A DNA stretch of 64,000 nt from Flavobacterium frigoritolerans. GTDB taxonomy: Bacteria > Bacteroidota > Bacteroidia > Flavobacteriales > Flavobacteriaceae. The position numbers were made by a program, and so were the translations under genes. The notes under the pieces were generated by a model. The model saw only the letters and a program-made list of their open reading frames with translations, ran no database searches and was not told where the DNA came from. Shown in pieces: positions 53,627-63,266 of this stretch (its first letter is position 1; each line of letters begins with the position of its first letter). The stretch is from contig NZ_JAOZEV010000005.1 of the NCBI RefSeq assembly GCF_025847275.1, positions 124,001 to 188,000 of the forward strand, written 5' to 3'.

Positions 53627-55123
53627 TTATGAGTTTGTAATTGGTAATGTAACCGTAAACGTGGTTCCTTTTCCATATTCTGTTTCAAAGGTAATTGTTC
53701 CTTTATAATTTTCGATGATGTTTTTTATAATTCCAAGACCAAGACCCATTCCGCTGTTCTTGGTGGTAAATTTTGGTTCAAAAACGCGATCTACATCTTG
53801 CTTTTGTATTCCTATTCCGTTGTCTTTTACAGTAATTTCAACATTGTCACCTTTCCTTTTTACTGTAACCAGAATCGATTTGTTGTTTTGGATTTCAGGA
53901 ATAGCTTGAGTAGCATTTTTAACCAAATTGGTTATAATTCGGATAAGCTGAGTTCGATCCATTTTCGAAATAATTTCCTCTTCATCGCTTTGAAAAATAA
54001 GGTATTCTTCATTAAAGATATCCAGTGAAAGCTCTACAACTTCTACAACATTTAATGTTTCATTTTGTTGGGCAGGCATCGAAGCAAAATTTGAAAATGC
54101 CGAAGCTACAGCAGTCATAGTATCTATTTGCTGAATTAATGTTTCGGAATAATCATTTAGTTTTTGTTTAACATCAGGAGCTGTAGGGTCAAATTTTCTT
54201 TGAAAACTCTGTACTGTTAAACGCATTGGCGTAAGTGGATTTTTAATTTCGTGTGCAACTTGTTTTGCCATTTCGCGCCAAGCTTCTTCACGTTCGCTTT
54301 GAGCTAGTTTTATAGCACTTTTTTCGAGCTTTTCCACCATTCCGTTGTAAGACTTGATCAAGAAATTAATCTCCTTACTGCTCGCTTCCAAAACAATCTT
54401 TTCATTTTTCTGATTCAGATTGGTTTCACTTAGTTTGTCCGAAATAGTTTTTAGCGATTTGGTAATATAGGTTGATAAGAAATAGGCTAAGGCAAAGGCA
54501 ACAATAAGCATAAATGAATATACCTGCCCTAAACGAATCAGGAAAGTGTTTAATTCATTCTCATAATAACCATCATCTTCTATGTAGGGTAGGTTTAAAA
54601 TACCAAGTGGCTTGAATTTCTCGTCTTTAATCAAACTATATGAAGAACGATTTTTTACGCCATCTTGAGTTTTTATATCTACAAAACGTTTTTCTATAGA
54701 AGAGCGTACTAGTTTTAAGATGTATTCTGGGATTGGCGGAGAGACTTTATCAACGGCAAAGGATTCTTTGGATGATTTTAAAAGTTCTCCTTTAAGGCTA
54801 TAGATATTGATTTCGATATTATGAATTTGGGCTAATTCATGAATCTTATCTTTAAAAATTAAATCTAAGTTAGCAGTTTTTAAAGGATAGGTTGTTGTAG
54901 ATAACACATAGTTGATGTGTTCTTTTACCGCATTTTCTTTGCGTTCCAAACGCTCTTGATGATATTCTTTGGCTTCATTCTTAAATTGAATGATCGAAAT
55001 CGAAGCCAATAAAACAGAAGCAACAACAATCAATACAATCATTGAAAGGAATATCCTTACACGCAACGAAAGCATCGACATTTTGAAGTTGTTAAACATA
55101 CGTTTTTGTTTTCTTTGTTTCAA
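53627..55123 (-). CDS. NtrY-like sensor histidine kinase
   Basis: 498 residues (a start at 55099, MFNNFKMSML, is possible). First membrane segment about 20-45, a periplasmic sensor part of about 150 residues, second membrane segment about 195-220, a HAMP-like linker, then the kinase: H-box QVAHEIKNPLTP (His about 289), N-box NLVKNATQAIP, G-boxes DNGIGIQ and GMGLGLG. It autophosphorylates and passes the phosphate to a response regulator that is not in the window. The gene lies upstream of the crotonase gene on the same strand. Confidence 0.9.
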   Translation of the reverse strand: MKQRKQKRMFNNFKMSMLSLRVRIFLSMIVLIVVASVLLASISIIQFKNEAKEYHQERLERKENAVKEHINYVLSTTTYPLKTANLDLIFKDKIHELAQIHNIEINIYSLKGELLKSSKESFAVDKVSPPIPEYILKLVRSSIEKRFVDIKTQDGVKNRSSYSLIKDEKFKPLGILNLPYIEDDGYYENELNTFLIRLGQVYSFMLIVAFALAYFLSTYITKSLKTISDKLSETNLNQKNEKIVLEASSKEINFLIKSYNGMVEKLEKSAIKLAQSEREEAWREMAKQVAHEIKNPLTPMRLTVQSFQRKFDPTAPDVKQKLNDYSETLIQQIDTMTAVASAFSNFASMPAQQNETLNVVEVVELSLDIFNEEYLIFQSDEEEIISKMDRTQLIRIITNLVKNATQAIPEIQNNKSILVTVKRKGDNVEITVKDNGIGIQKQDVDRVFEPKFTTKNSGMGLGLGIIKNIIENYKGTITFETEYGKGTTFTVTLPITNS

Positions 55124-55130
55124 GTTTCAG

Positions 55131-55184
55131 GTTTTCAGTACCAGCACTCCGCCCCAGATTGAACTGAAAACTGTGACTGAAAAC
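55131..55184. repeat. Short repeated motif GTTTTCAGT / ACTGAAAAC
   Basis: One inverted (55131-55139) and two direct copies (55163-55171, 55176-55184) between the histidine kinase and hemJ genes. Possible dispersed-repeat fragment. Confidence 0.35.
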
Positions 55185-55193
55185 GGGTAGTAA

Positions 55194-55745
55194 CTACTTC
55201 TTTTTTTCTCTAATTCTTTTGTAAAATTGAAAACCCAGCATGATTAAAACAGAGAATAATATAATTCCGATTACGCCATAAATCCAGTTTACTGCATTTT
55301 TTAAAACAACCAAAAACACTACAGAGAATAAGATTATTGTAGCGCCTTCATTCCACAAACGCATGAAATTGTTGGTGTGTTTTACCTCGTCATTTTGTAA
55401 TTGCTTAAAAATCTGATGGCATTTTCCGTGATATAAATATAATAAAAATACGAAGCAAAGTTTTACGTGCATCCATGGCATTTGTAACCATGATTTACCT
55501 AAATCGGTAAAAAACAGCATCCAGAAAGCAAATATACTTGCCAAAACAGCTGATGGCCAAGTAATAATATACCACAATCGATACGTCATTATCTTGTATT
55601 GCTTTTGCAAAATTTCTTTCTCTGGCGATGGTTTATCGTTGGCTTCGATTTGATAAACAAATAATCGAACGATATAAAACAATCCAGCAAACCAAGTGAT
55701 TACAAAGATGAGGTGTAGCGATTTCAGGTAGTTGTAATATTCCAT
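55194..55745 (-). CDS. hemJ: Protoporphyrinogen IX oxidase HemJ-like membrane protein
   Basis: 183 residues with four predicted membrane helices. KSLHLIFVITWFAGLFYIVRLFVYQIE has the conserved His and W-x-A-G-L-F-Y-x-x-R-L-F-V pattern of HemJ/CopD-like proteins, and WMHVKLCFVFLLYLYHGKCHQI the second His region. HemJ oxidises protoporphyrinogen to protoporphyrin IX. The neighbour hemH, 22 bp upstream on the same strand, uses the product directly, which supports this role over a copper-related one. Confidence 0.8.
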   Translation of the reverse strand: MEYYNYLKSLHLIFVITWFAGLFYIVRLFVYQIEANDKPSPEKEILQKQYKIMTYRLWYIITWPSAVLASIFAFWMLFFTDLGKSWLQMPWMHVKLCFVFLLYLYHGKCHQIFKQLQNDEVKHTNNFMRLWNEGATIILFSVVFLVVLKNAVNWIYGVIGIILFSVLIMLGFQFYKRIREKKK

Positions 55746-55767
55746 AAAACGTATCTATAGGAGTTTT

Positions 55768-56787
55768 CTAGTTTTTATTTTGCCAATCTTTAATCCAGTT
55801 ACTTACCGTTACACACCATTCATCATCATCGTTTAAACAAGGAATGGCAAGGAATTCTTCACCGCCATTTTCTTGAAAATCTTCTTTGGCGCGCATTGCA
55901 ATTTCTTCAAGTGTTTCTAAACAATCCGAAACAAATGCAGGCGTTACAACTGCTAAGTTCTTGATTCCTTTAGCAGGCATTTTGTTAATTTCAATATCGG
56001 TATAAGGTTCTAACCATTTGTCACCCGCCAATCGTGATTGGAAAGTTAAACTGTATTTATCGGCAGGAAGTCCTAATAACTTCACAACTTGTCTTGTAGT
56101 TTCATAACATTGGTGACGGTAGCAAAAATCATGTGCTGGAGATGGAGTATTACAACATGAACCATCGATTTTACAATGTGATTTTGTTACATCGGTTTTG
56201 CGGATATGACGTTCCGGAATTCCGTGGTATGAAAACAATAAATGGTCATAATCAAACCCAACTAAATTTCTTTGGATAGAATCAGCAAGGTTTTTAATGT
56301 AATCTGGTTTGTTGTAAAATGCAGGAACATCAGTAAAAGTCATTTGTGGAAACTTCTTTTTACGAATTTCTTCAGCTTTCACCAAAATTGTCAAAGTCGA
56401 TGCCATTGCATATTGCGGATACAAAGGGAAAAGCAATACTTCGGTCACACCTTTTTCATGTAATTCTTGTAATCCTTTTTCAATTGTCATGCTACCATAA
56501 CGCATTGCCAATGATACAGGAACATCTACTAGAGGTTGAATTTTCTTTTGCATTCTTTCTGAAAGAACAACAAGAGGAGAACCTTCATCCCACCAAATTT
56601 TTTCGTAAGCATGTGCTGATTCTTCAGGTCTTTTTCTTAAGATGATTCCACGAACTAATAAAGCTCTCAACAAATACGGAACGTCAATTACGTATTTATC
56701 CATTAAAAATTCATCTAAATATGGTTTTACATCTTTTGGAGTTGGACTTTCGGGTGAACCCAGATTTACTAATAATACGCCTTTCAT
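55768..56787 (-). CDS. hemH: Ferrochelatase
   Basis: 339 residues. VLLVNLGSPESPTPKDVKPYLDEFLMD is the standard N-terminus, LLFSYHGIPERH carries the metal-binding His (about 183), and LTFQSRLAGDKWLEPYT and VVTPAFVSDCLETLEEIA the second half with the Glu. A small Cys-rich insert (HCKIDGSCCNTP) is present, typical of Bacteroidota homologues. It inserts Fe2+ into protoporphyrin IX. It starts a minus-strand unit with hemJ downstream. Confidence 0.97.
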   Translation of the reverse strand: MKGVLLVNLGSPESPTPKDVKPYLDEFLMDKYVIDVPYLLRALLVRGIILRKRPEESAHAYEKIWWDEGSPLVVLSERMQKKIQPLVDVPVSLAMRYGSMTIEKGLQELHEKGVTEVLLFPLYPQYAMASTLTILVKAEEIRKKKFPQMTFTDVPAFYNKPDYIKNLADSIQRNLVGFDYDHLLFSYHGIPERHIRKTDVTKSHCKIDGSCCNTPSPAHDFCYRHQCYETTRQVVKLLGLPADKYSLTFQSRLAGDKWLEPYTDIEINKMPAKGIKNLAVVTPAFVSDCLETLEEIAMRAKEDFQENGGEEFLAIPCLNDDDEWCVTVSNWIKDWQNKN

Positions 56788-56799
56788 TATGATTTTCTT

Positions 56800-56827
56800 G
56801 CTTTAGGCTTTAAGCTTTAGGCTTTAA
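56800..56827. repeat. 2 x 14-bp tandem repeat
   Basis: GCTTTAGGCTTTAA occurs twice without a break, just upstream of the hemH start. Confidence 0.6.
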
Positions 56828-56934
56828 GCATTTGTTTGTTTAAATTTTCGTCAAAAGTATGTAATACAACTTTTTAGAAATATGATAAATATTATTTTTT
56901 ATTTATGTTTTGATATAGAAAATTGATATTGATT

Positions 56935-57807
56935 TTAAATATTTGTATTTATCGACATCAAATATTTTTTTGGAGTTGTTGCAAATTTCTTTTTAAACGC
57001 TGCAATGAAATGGCTTCCAGTACTATATCCTATTTTCAGGCCTACTTCGTTTACATTATATGAACCGCTGTCAAGTAATTTTCGGGCATAGTCCATTTTA
57101 TAATCAAATAAAAACCCATAAACCGTATCGCCGTAAATTTGCTTGAAACCCATTTTTAGTTTCTTCAAATTTAAACCAATTTCATCTGCTAACTCTTGTA
57201 AACCCGGTGGTTCGGCCATATTAGCAATAATGATTTCTTTGGCTTTTCGTATTTTTAAAACATTGTCTTCATCGATTAAAAACGGACATTGTTCTGCATT
57301 TGGATCTTCTGTTCTATTAAAGTATAAACTCAATAATTCGTATCCTTTGCCTTTGTAATACAGGTTTTTTATAGATGGATGTAAATTATAATGAAATAGT
57401 TGGCTCAGGACAATTGCCATTGATGGACTAATATTTCCTTCGTTATAATATTTTTTATCCTTGTTGTCAGCACTCAAAAAAGTTATGTAATCAGCTTCAG
57501 TAGAGAATAATGCATGAAATTTCTTAATAGAAACTATTACAGATATAACCCAAGAATTAGGAGCGAGTTCTAAATGAAGCGGCAATTCTTTTTGAGGATT
57601 GTATAAAAGCAGTGATTTTTCTTCTTGTAGTTCCAATGCATAATTACCTTGATTGAACAGGAATTTTGCTTTTCCTTTTATACCAAAGTGAAACTGTATC
57701 AGGCCACTACCGATTTCTCGTTGGGCATTAAATACCTCCGAACTGTCATTCTGGAATCGAATAAGCGTAAAGTCATCTTCAATTTTTATAATTTCTTGAG
57801 AACTCAT
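56935..57807 (-). CDS. AraC-family transcriptional regulator
   Basis: 290 residues. The N-terminal part is a cupin-like effector domain (FHFGIKGKAKFLFNQGNYAL). The C-terminal ~100 residues hold two HTHs: LQELADEIGLNLKKLKMGFKQIYG and VNEVGLKIGYSTGSHFIAAFKKKFATTPKKYL, which fits the AraC signature. It is divergent from hemA and next to hemH, so control of heme synthesis is plausible. It has a good promoter with an inverted repeat below it. Confidence 0.9.
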   Translation of the reverse strand: MSSQEIIKIEDDFTLIRFQNDSSEVFNAQREIGSGLIQFHFGIKGKAKFLFNQGNYALELQEEKSLLLYNPQKELPLHLELAPNSWVISVIVSIKKFHALFSTEADYITFLSADNKDKKYYNEGNISPSMAIVLSQLFHYNLHPSIKNLYYKGKGYELLSLYFNRTEDPNAEQCPFLIDEDNVLKIRKAKEIIIANMAEPPGLQELADEIGLNLKKLKMGFKQIYGDTVYGFLFDYKMDYARKLLDSGSYNVNEVGLKIGYSTGSHFIAAFKKKFATTPKKYLMSINTNI

Positions 57808-57850
57808 AGCGATATTTTTTTTTGTTTAAAATGAAAGTTAATGTAAAATC

Positions 57851-57873
57851 TTATTTAGAATAACTCTAAATAA
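57851..57873. promoter_or_regulatory. Candidate operator in the AraC/hemA divergent region
   Basis: Perfect 9-bp inverted repeat TTATTTAGA / TCTAAATAA with a 5-bp spacer, downstream of the AraC gene's -7 box, a place typical of autoregulation or a hairpin in the leader. Confidence 0.45.
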
Positions 57874-57900
57874 AACAATTCGAAAGACTTGATTTTGCTA

Positions 57901-57929
57901 CAAAAATAACGTTTTTTGCATAATTACAA
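57901..57929 (-). promoter_or_regulatory. Promoter of the AraC-family gene
   Basis: On the minus strand: TTG (57929-57927), 18 bp, TATTTTTG (57908-57901). Perfect Bacteroidota consensus; the leader would be about 90 nt. Confidence 0.6.
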
Positions 57930-58002
57930 CCAATTAGAATTAAAAAAACACATAGCGACACAAAAAGTACTTTGAGCGTTACTTTTATAAATAGTATAAT
58001 GA

Positions 58003-58010
58003 TAATTTTG
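58003..58010 (+). promoter_or_regulatory. Candidate hemA -7 box
   Basis: TAATTTTG fits TAnnTTTG. The start would leave about 20 nt of leader before ATG at 58036. The -33 match is poor (TTA at 57979-57981). Confidence 0.4.
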
Positions 58011-58035
58011 TTGCACTTTTATGATAAGGGTATCT

Positions 58036-59289
58036 ATGGAAAATAATAACGTATCGAAACATCACTATTTTTATTCAGTTGGACTGAGCTATAAAAAGGC
58101 CGATGCTGCGATTAGAGGTAAGTTTAGTTTAGACGCTGATGCAAAAATGCGTCTGCTAGAACAAGCCAAAAATGAGGGAATTGAAAGTTTAATAGTTACG
58201 TCTACTTGTAATCGTACCGAAATATATGGGTTTGCCGAGCACCCTTTTCAACTTATAAAATTGATTTGCGAAAACAGTAATGGCTCTATCGAAGAATTTC
58301 AAAGAGTAGGTTTCGTATATAAAAATCATGAAGCAATTAATCATCTCTTTAAAGTAGGAACTGGTTTAGACAGTCAGATTTTGGGAGATTTCGAAATTAT
58401 TGCTCAAATAAAATCAAGCTTCACACAATCAAAATCTTTTGGTTTAGCCAATACTTTTATCGAAAGATTAGTAAACGCAGTGATTCAGGCAAGTAAAAAA
58501 ATCAAAAATGAAACCGAAATAAGTTCAGGTGCCACTTCAGTATCTTTTGCTTCGGTTCAATATATTATAAAAAACGTAGAAGATATCGGTAACAAAAATA
58601 TCTTGTTGTTTGGTACAGGAAAGATTGGGAGAAATACATGTGAAAATTTAGTTAAACATACTAAAAACGAACATATTACTTTAATAAATCGTACTAAAGA
58701 TAAAGCCGAAAAACTAGCTGGGAAATTAAATTTAATTGTAAAAGATTATTCAGAGTTACATCTTGAACTACAAAAGGCCGATGTTGTTGTTGTAGCAACA
58801 GGAGCGCAAAACCCTACAGTTGATAAAGCAATCCTAAATCTTAAAAAACCATTATTGATTCTGGATTTATCGATTCCTAAGAATGTGAATGAAAATGTAG
58901 AAGAACTGGAAGGAGTTACTTTAATTCACATGGATTATTTATCACAACTTACAGATGAAACATTAGAGAATCGTAAAAAACACATCCCTGCTGCCGAAGC
59001 TATCATTGAAGAAATTAAGGAAGAATTTGTAACCTGGACAAAAGGAAGAAAATTTGCACCAACGATCAATGCTTTGAAAGAAAAACTAAATGCGATAAAG
59101 AATTCAGAATTGGATTTTCAAAGTAAAAAAATAGCTGATTTTAATGAGGAACAAGCCGAAATTATCAGCGCAAGAATCATCCAGAAAATTACAACCCATT
59201 TTGCCAATCACCTTAAAGATGATAATACTATGGTAGATGAAAGTATCGAATGGATTGAAAAAGTATTTAAACTAAGCCCAAGTTCTTAG
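58036..59289 (+). CDS. hemA: Glutamyl-tRNA reductase
   Basis: 417 residues from MENNNVSKHHYFYSVGLSYKKAD; an ATG five codons upstream (58021) is also possible but would lie only about 10 nt from the -7 box. VTSTCNRTEIYGFAEH holds the catalytic Cys, QILGDFEIIAQIKSSF and IQASKKIKNETEIS the substrate domain, LLFGTGKIGRNTCENLV the NADPH Rossmann loop, and the long C-terminal dimerisation helix ends the protein. It makes glutamate-1-semialdehyde, the first committed step of C5-pathway heme synthesis. First gene of the plus-strand hem unit. Confidence 0.96.
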   Translation: MENNNVSKHHYFYSVGLSYKKADAAIRGKFSLDADAKMRLLEQAKNEGIESLIVTSTCNRTEIYGFAEHPFQLIKLICENSNGSIEEFQRVGFVYKNHEAINHLFKVGTGLDSQILGDFEIIAQIKSSFTQSKSFGLANTFIERLVNAVIQASKKIKNETEISSGATSVSFASVQYIIKNVEDIGNKNILLFGTGKIGRNTCENLVKHTKNEHITLINRTKDKAEKLAGKLNLIVKDYSELHLELQKADVVVVATGAQNPTVDKAILNLKKPLLILDLSIPKNVNENVEELEGVTLIHMDYLSQLTDETLENRKKHIPAAEAIIEEIKEEFVTWTKGRKFAPTINALKEKLNAIKNSELDFQSKKIADFNEEQAEIISARIIQKITTHFANHLKDDNTMVDESIEWIEKVFKLSPSS

Positions 59290-59345
59290 AAATTTATATA
59301 ACACTTCGTTTCTTTAAACGATAGTAAAACAAATAATCAGTAATA

Positions 59346-60272
59346 GTGTCAGACAAAATCATAAGAATAGGAACTCGCGATAGCGAATTGGCTCTTTGGC
59401 AAGCGCATACAGTCGAGAAAAAACTAAACGATTTAGGATATAAAACCCAGATTATTGCGGTTAAATCGCAAGGAGATATATTACTTGACAAACCACTCTA
59501 CGAACTCGGGATAACTGGAATTTTTACCAAAACACTAGATATTGCCATGATTAATGGCGAAATTGATATTGCAGTGCATTCTATGAAAGATGTTCCTACG
59601 GCTTTGCCTAAAGGAATTGTTCAGGCAGCCGTTTTGGAAAGAGCCAATTCATTAGATATTTTGGTTCATAAAGGTAATCTGGATTTCTTAAATGAGTCCG
59701 CTACTATTGCAACCGGAAGTTTACGTCGTCAGGCGCAATGGTTAAATAAATATCCAAATCATAAAGTAGTCGATTTACGTGGAAACGTAAATACACGCAT
59801 GCAAAAATTAAATGATAGCGATTGGAGTGGAGCCGTTTTTGCAGCAGCAGGATTAGAAAGAATCAACTTAAAACCAGGAAATTATATTAATCTGGATTGG
59901 ATGATTCCTGCACCAGCACAAGGAGCAATGGTTGTTGTGGCAATGGAGAAAGATAATTTTTCATTGGATGCTCTAACCCAACTTAATGATATCGAGACAG
60001 AAATTGTTACTTATATCGAACGCCAGTTTTTAAGAACATTAGAAGGAGGCTGTACTGCACCAATCGGAGCTTTGGTTCAATATAATGAAGAAGAAGATAC
60101 ACTTCATTTTCAAGGTGCTTTGTTTTCATTGGATGGAAAAGTTAAAATGGAAATAGATAAGACTGTTCCAATTGAAGAATGGAAAAAATTAGGGTTTAAT
60201 ATGGCAAAGGAAATTCTTGAAAACGGTGGGGCCGAATTGATGAAAACGATTAAAGAATCTCTAAAGAAATAA
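59346..60272 (+). CDS. hemC: Porphobilinogen deaminase (hydroxymethylbilane synthase)
   Basis: 308 residues, beginning at a GTG codon (MSDKIIRIGTRDSELALWQ). RDSELALWQ, LDIAMINGEIDIAVHSMKDVPTALP, ATGSLRRQAQW, DLRGNVNTRMQKL and LEGGCTAPIGALV (dipyrromethane-cofactor Cys, about residue 236) are all intact. It joins four porphobilinogen units to hydroxymethylbilane. It lies 56 bp after hemA and overlaps hemD by one base (TAATG). Confidence 0.97.
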   Translation: MSDKIIRIGTRDSELALWQAHTVEKKLNDLGYKTQIIAVKSQGDILLDKPLYELGITGIFTKTLDIAMINGEIDIAVHSMKDVPTALPKGIVQAAVLERANSLDILVHKGNLDFLNESATIATGSLRRQAQWLNKYPNHKVVDLRGNVNTRMQKLNDSDWSGAVFAAAGLERINLKPGNYINLDWMIPAPAQGAMVVVAMEKDNFSLDALTQLNDIETEIVTYIERQFLRTLEGGCTAPIGALVQYNEEEDTLHFQGALFSLDGKVKMEIDKTVPIEEWKKLGFNMAKEILENGGAELMKTIKESLKK

Positions 60273-60937
60273 TGGCAAAATCAATTCAAATATTATCTAC
60301 AAAAGTACTTTCGAGCATTCAAAAACAAGAATTGCAAAAAGCAAATATTGATTTAGTCGAAGCAAATTTCATCGAAACCCAAAATAAACCTTTTAAGATT
60401 CAAGATATCAATGAAAATTTGATATTTACAAGTCAGAATGCGGTTCATAGTGTTTTATCTGATCCAAAATCAGAAGAATTGAAAAGTAAAAATGTCTTTT
60501 GTGTAGGTTTAAAAACAAAGATTTTATTATCTGAAAGCGGATTTAATGTGATAGCTTATACAGGTTACGCAGCTGATTTAGCCGAAATAATAACTCTGAT
60601 TTATGCTAATGAAAGCTATACTTTTTTTAGTGGAAACCTTCGTAGAGAAACATTGCCTAAAGCACTAAAAGATGCAGGAGTAAAATTGAATGAGATTAAA
60701 GTGTATGAAACTACCTTAACACCTCAAAAAATTACTTCACCAGTAGATGGAATCTTGTTTTATAGTCCATCTGGAATTGAAAGTTATCTGAAAGACAATA
60801 CTATTAAAAATGAAAAATGCTTTTGTATTGGAGAAACCACGGCAGAAGCTTTAGAAAAAATTACTAAAAATATCATCATCGCAGATCAACCAACTGTTGA
60901 AGATGTTATAGAAGATGTTTTACACGAATATAAATAA
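60272..60937 (+). CDS. hemD: Uroporphyrinogen-III synthase
   Basis: 221 residues. Sequence of this enzyme varies greatly, but IFTSQNAVHSVL, FCVGLKTKILLSESGFNVIAY, FFSGNLRRETLPKAL and ILFYSPSGIESYL with FCIGETTAEAL follow the two-lobed HemD pattern. It closes and inverts ring D of hydroxymethylbilane. The start overlaps the stop of hemC by one base, so the two are coupled. Its place between hemC and hemE fixes the call. Confidence 0.92.
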   Translation: MAKSIQILSTKVLSSIQKQELQKANIDLVEANFIETQNKPFKIQDINENLIFTSQNAVHSVLSDPKSEELKSKNVFCVGLKTKILLSESGFNVIAYTGYAADLAEIITLIYANESYTFFSGNLRRETLPKALKDAGVKLNEIKVYETTLTPQKITSPVDGILFYSPSGIESYLKDNTIKNEKCFCIGETTAEALEKITKNIIIADQPTVEDVIEDVLHEYK

Positions 60938-60985
60938 AACTTTGCAACTCTGTCACTTTGTGGCTTTGCACCTAAAATAAAAACC

Positions 60986-62011
60986 ATGTTAAAAAACGAC
61001 CTATTTTTAAAAGCATTAAAAGGAGAAACAGTTCAACGTCCACCAGTTTGGATGATGCGTCAGGCAGGAAGATATTTGCCAGAATTTATCGCTTTGCGTG
61101 ATAAATATGATTTTTTCACCCGTTGCCAAACTCCAGAATTAGCTGCAGAAATCACTGTACAGCCTATTCGTCGCATTGCTCCAGATGCTGCAATTTTATT
61201 TTCGGATATTTTAGTAGTTCCTCAAGCAATGGGAATTGAAGTATTGATGAAAGAGAATTTTGGTCCGTTTTTGCCAAATCCTATTCGTACGATGCAGGAT
61301 GTTCAAAGAGTCTACATTCCGGACATTCAAGAGAGCCTTGGTTACGTAATGGATGCAATTAAACTAACAAAGGAAATGCTGAATGATGAGGTACCTTTAA
61401 TTGGTTTTGCAGGTTCGCCTTGGACAATTTTCTGCTATGCTGTAGAAGGTAAAGGTTCTAAAAGTTTTGATACTGCAAAAGGATTTTGTTTTTCAAACCC
61501 AGCAGCAGCACACACATTGTTACAAAAAATTACAGACACAACCATTTTATATTTAAAAGAGAAGGTAAAAGCAGGAGTTGATGCAGTTCAGATTTTTGAC
61601 TCATGGGGAGGAATGCTTTCACCTGTTGATTATCAAGAGTTTTCATGGAAATACATGAACCAAATTGTTGAAGCTTTGGCAGATCATGCTCCAGTAATTG
61701 TTTTCGGAAAAGGATGTTGGTTTGCTTTAGGCGAAATGGGTCAAAGTCGTGCTTCGGCATTAGGAGTTGACTGGACTTGTTCAGCAAGAAATGCTCGTTA
61801 TTTATCTGGAGGAAATATTACACTACAAGGTAATTTTGATCCATCAAGATTGCTTTCACCAATTCCAACCATTAAAAAAATGGTACATGAAATGATTGAT
61901 GAGTTTGGAAAAGATAAATATATTGTAAATTTAGGTCATGGAATTTTGCCACATATTCCTGTAGATCACGCAAAAGCATTTATTGATGCGGTTAAGGAAT
62001 ACGGGAATTAG
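60986..62011 (+). CDS. hemE: Uroporphyrinogen decarboxylase
   Basis: 341 residues. [16 protein letters not shown] is the first signature (Arg residues bind the carboxylates), [15 protein letters not shown] the catalytic Asp region, [23 protein letters not shown] the second signature and [17 protein letters not shown] the C-terminal one. It converts uroporphyrinogen III to coproporphyrinogen III. The 48-bp gap from hemD contains CTTTGCAACTCTGTCACTTT, which resembles a fragment of the intergenic GCAAAG repeats. Confidence 0.97.
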   Translation: MLKNDLFLKALKGETVQRPPVWMMRQAGRYLPEFIALRDKYDFFTRCQTPELAAEITVQPIRRIAPDAAILFSDILVVPQAMGIEVLMKENFGPFLPNPIRTMQDVQRVYIPDIQESLGYVMDAIKLTKEMLNDEVPLIGFAGSPWTIFCYAVEGKGSKSFDTAKGFCFSNPAAAHTLLQKITDTTILYLKEKVKAGVDAVQIFDSWGGMLSPVDYQEFSWKYMNQIVEALADHAPVIVFGKGCWFALGEMGQSRASALGVDWTCSARNARYLSGGNITLQGNFDPSRLLSPIPTIKKMVHEMIDEFGKDKYIVNLGHGILPHIPVDHAKAFIDAVKEYGN

Positions 62012-62027
62012 TATATAGTTATCGGTT

Positions 62028-62061
62028 GCAGATTTCAGACTCACTAAAGGCTGAAATCTGC
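62028..62061 (+). terminator. Hairpin after hemE
   Basis: Perfect 11-bp stem GCAGATTTCAG / CTGAAATCTGC with a 12-nt loop, 17 nt after hemE, without a T-tract. It may reduce rather than end read-through into the downstream genes. Confidence 0.5.
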
Positions 62062-62149
62062 TGCTGAAAATAAATATTTCGGAGCGAGATGAAAGACCTA
62101 ATTGGATAAATGTTTGTTTATTTGATGATTTAAAAGAATGGTAAAATAA

Positions 62150-62803
62150 ATGCTCGCAAACATAAACTTTCATAGAAACTCACCATTTTCTTTTATAGAA
62201 TATGGTTTTTATGCATATTATGCAACCGTATTTTTGATGGTTTGGTTACATCCTGAACAATATAATGTTAGCTTGATAAACGATTTAGCGGTATTAATCG
62301 TTTTTGAATTTATAATGGTTCATTCAGGAGTTTTTATGGCAGTTATGCCAAAGAGGTATTCTATTTTGGTCTTTTTCCCCATGTTTGGTCTTTTTGCATA
62401 TAGTTTTAATACGTCTGTTATTGATACCAATATTTTTTATATTTATTTGCTGACGGTTTTAAATCGAATGCGATTTGCTTTTTCAAATGTTAGTATTGAA
62501 GTTAGAGCAATAGAAATAGGAAAATCAGTTTTTCGAGCTATATTGTACTGTGTCTTACTTTGTGCCACTGCATTAGGAAATGAGTTTATACCAAAATTGG
62601 GACTTACCTCCGAATTTTTGCAGAAATTTCATTACTTTGATACAATTAAATCTAGTGGGTTAATTATGGAAAAACCTTATATAGCAATGTGTATGGGTTT
62701 TTTATATTATTCATTACCTGTTTTGTTTTTCTTGTTCAGAATAATAAAACGTGCGCACCATTCTTATTTTGTAAATGAGAGAGTGATAAAAAGATATTCT
62801 TAA
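62150..62803 (+). CDS. Multi-pass membrane protein of unknown function
   Basis: 217 residues with about five predicted membrane segments (FFIEYGFYAYYATVFLMVW-like start, LAVLIVFEFIMVHSGVFMAVM, YSILVFFPMFGLFAYSF, SVFRAILYCVLLCATALG, YIAMCMGFLYYSLPVLFFLF). Cytoplasmic loops are Arg/Lys-rich. I do not recognise a domain. It lies inside the hem unit between hemE and hemF, 138 bp after hemE; the hairpin after hemE may separate it. Confidence 0.65.
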   Translation: MLANINFHRNSPFSFIEYGFYAYYATVFLMVWLHPEQYNVSLINDLAVLIVFEFIMVHSGVFMAVMPKRYSILVFFPMFGLFAYSFNTSVIDTNIFYIYLLTVLNRMRFAFSNVSIEVRAIEIGKSVFRAILYCVLLCATALGNEFIPKLGLTSEFLQKFHYFDTIKSSGLIMEKPYIAMCMGFLYYSLPVLFFLFRIIKRAHHSYFVNERVIKRYS

Positions 62804-62885
62804 ATGCTGAAAAGCATAATGATATAAAAAACGTAATTTGAATAGCTGAGATTAAATATCTTGCAGGAAACGAAAATTAAAAAAT

Positions 62886-63258
62886 ATGCTAAACAAAGGA
62901 CTACGAGACGAACAAAGTACACGAATAGACAATGTGCTTAAAATATTGATGTCTATAGGGTTTTTGCCTAAGTTTTGGAATGTAGAAGACACTAGTCTTA
63001 TAGACAATGACCTTAAAAACTTTGGATTGAGTGTAGAAACTTTGGTTGATCTTAATGAAAATGATTTAATTACGCTCCTGGTTCGATGCCATTTAGATTG
63101 GAATCAATTAGAATTATTTGGAGATTTTCTAGTTAAATTCTCAATCGTTGAAAATTATAATTTTTCAGGAAAAGCAATCGCTATTTATGAATATGTTCAA
63201 CAAGAGAGCAAGACTTTTTCATTTGGAATCATTAGCAAAATAGCTTCAGCAAAAGCAA

Positions 63259-63266
<8 letters not shown>
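62886..63266 (+). CDS. Small protein of unknown function in the hem unit
   Basis: 126 residues, no signal peptide, mainly helical (RIDNVLKILMSIGFLPKFWNVEDTSLI, LVDLNENDLITLLVRCHLDWNQLELFGDFLV). No recognised family. The last codons overlap the start of the following GNAT gene by 8 bp, so they are probably coupled. Confidence 0.6.

Noticed and set aside
60938..60985. Promoter or riboswitch in the hemD-hemE gap
   Set aside because: Only 48 bp, no TAnnTTTG with -33, no conserved structure; reads as a repeat fragment.
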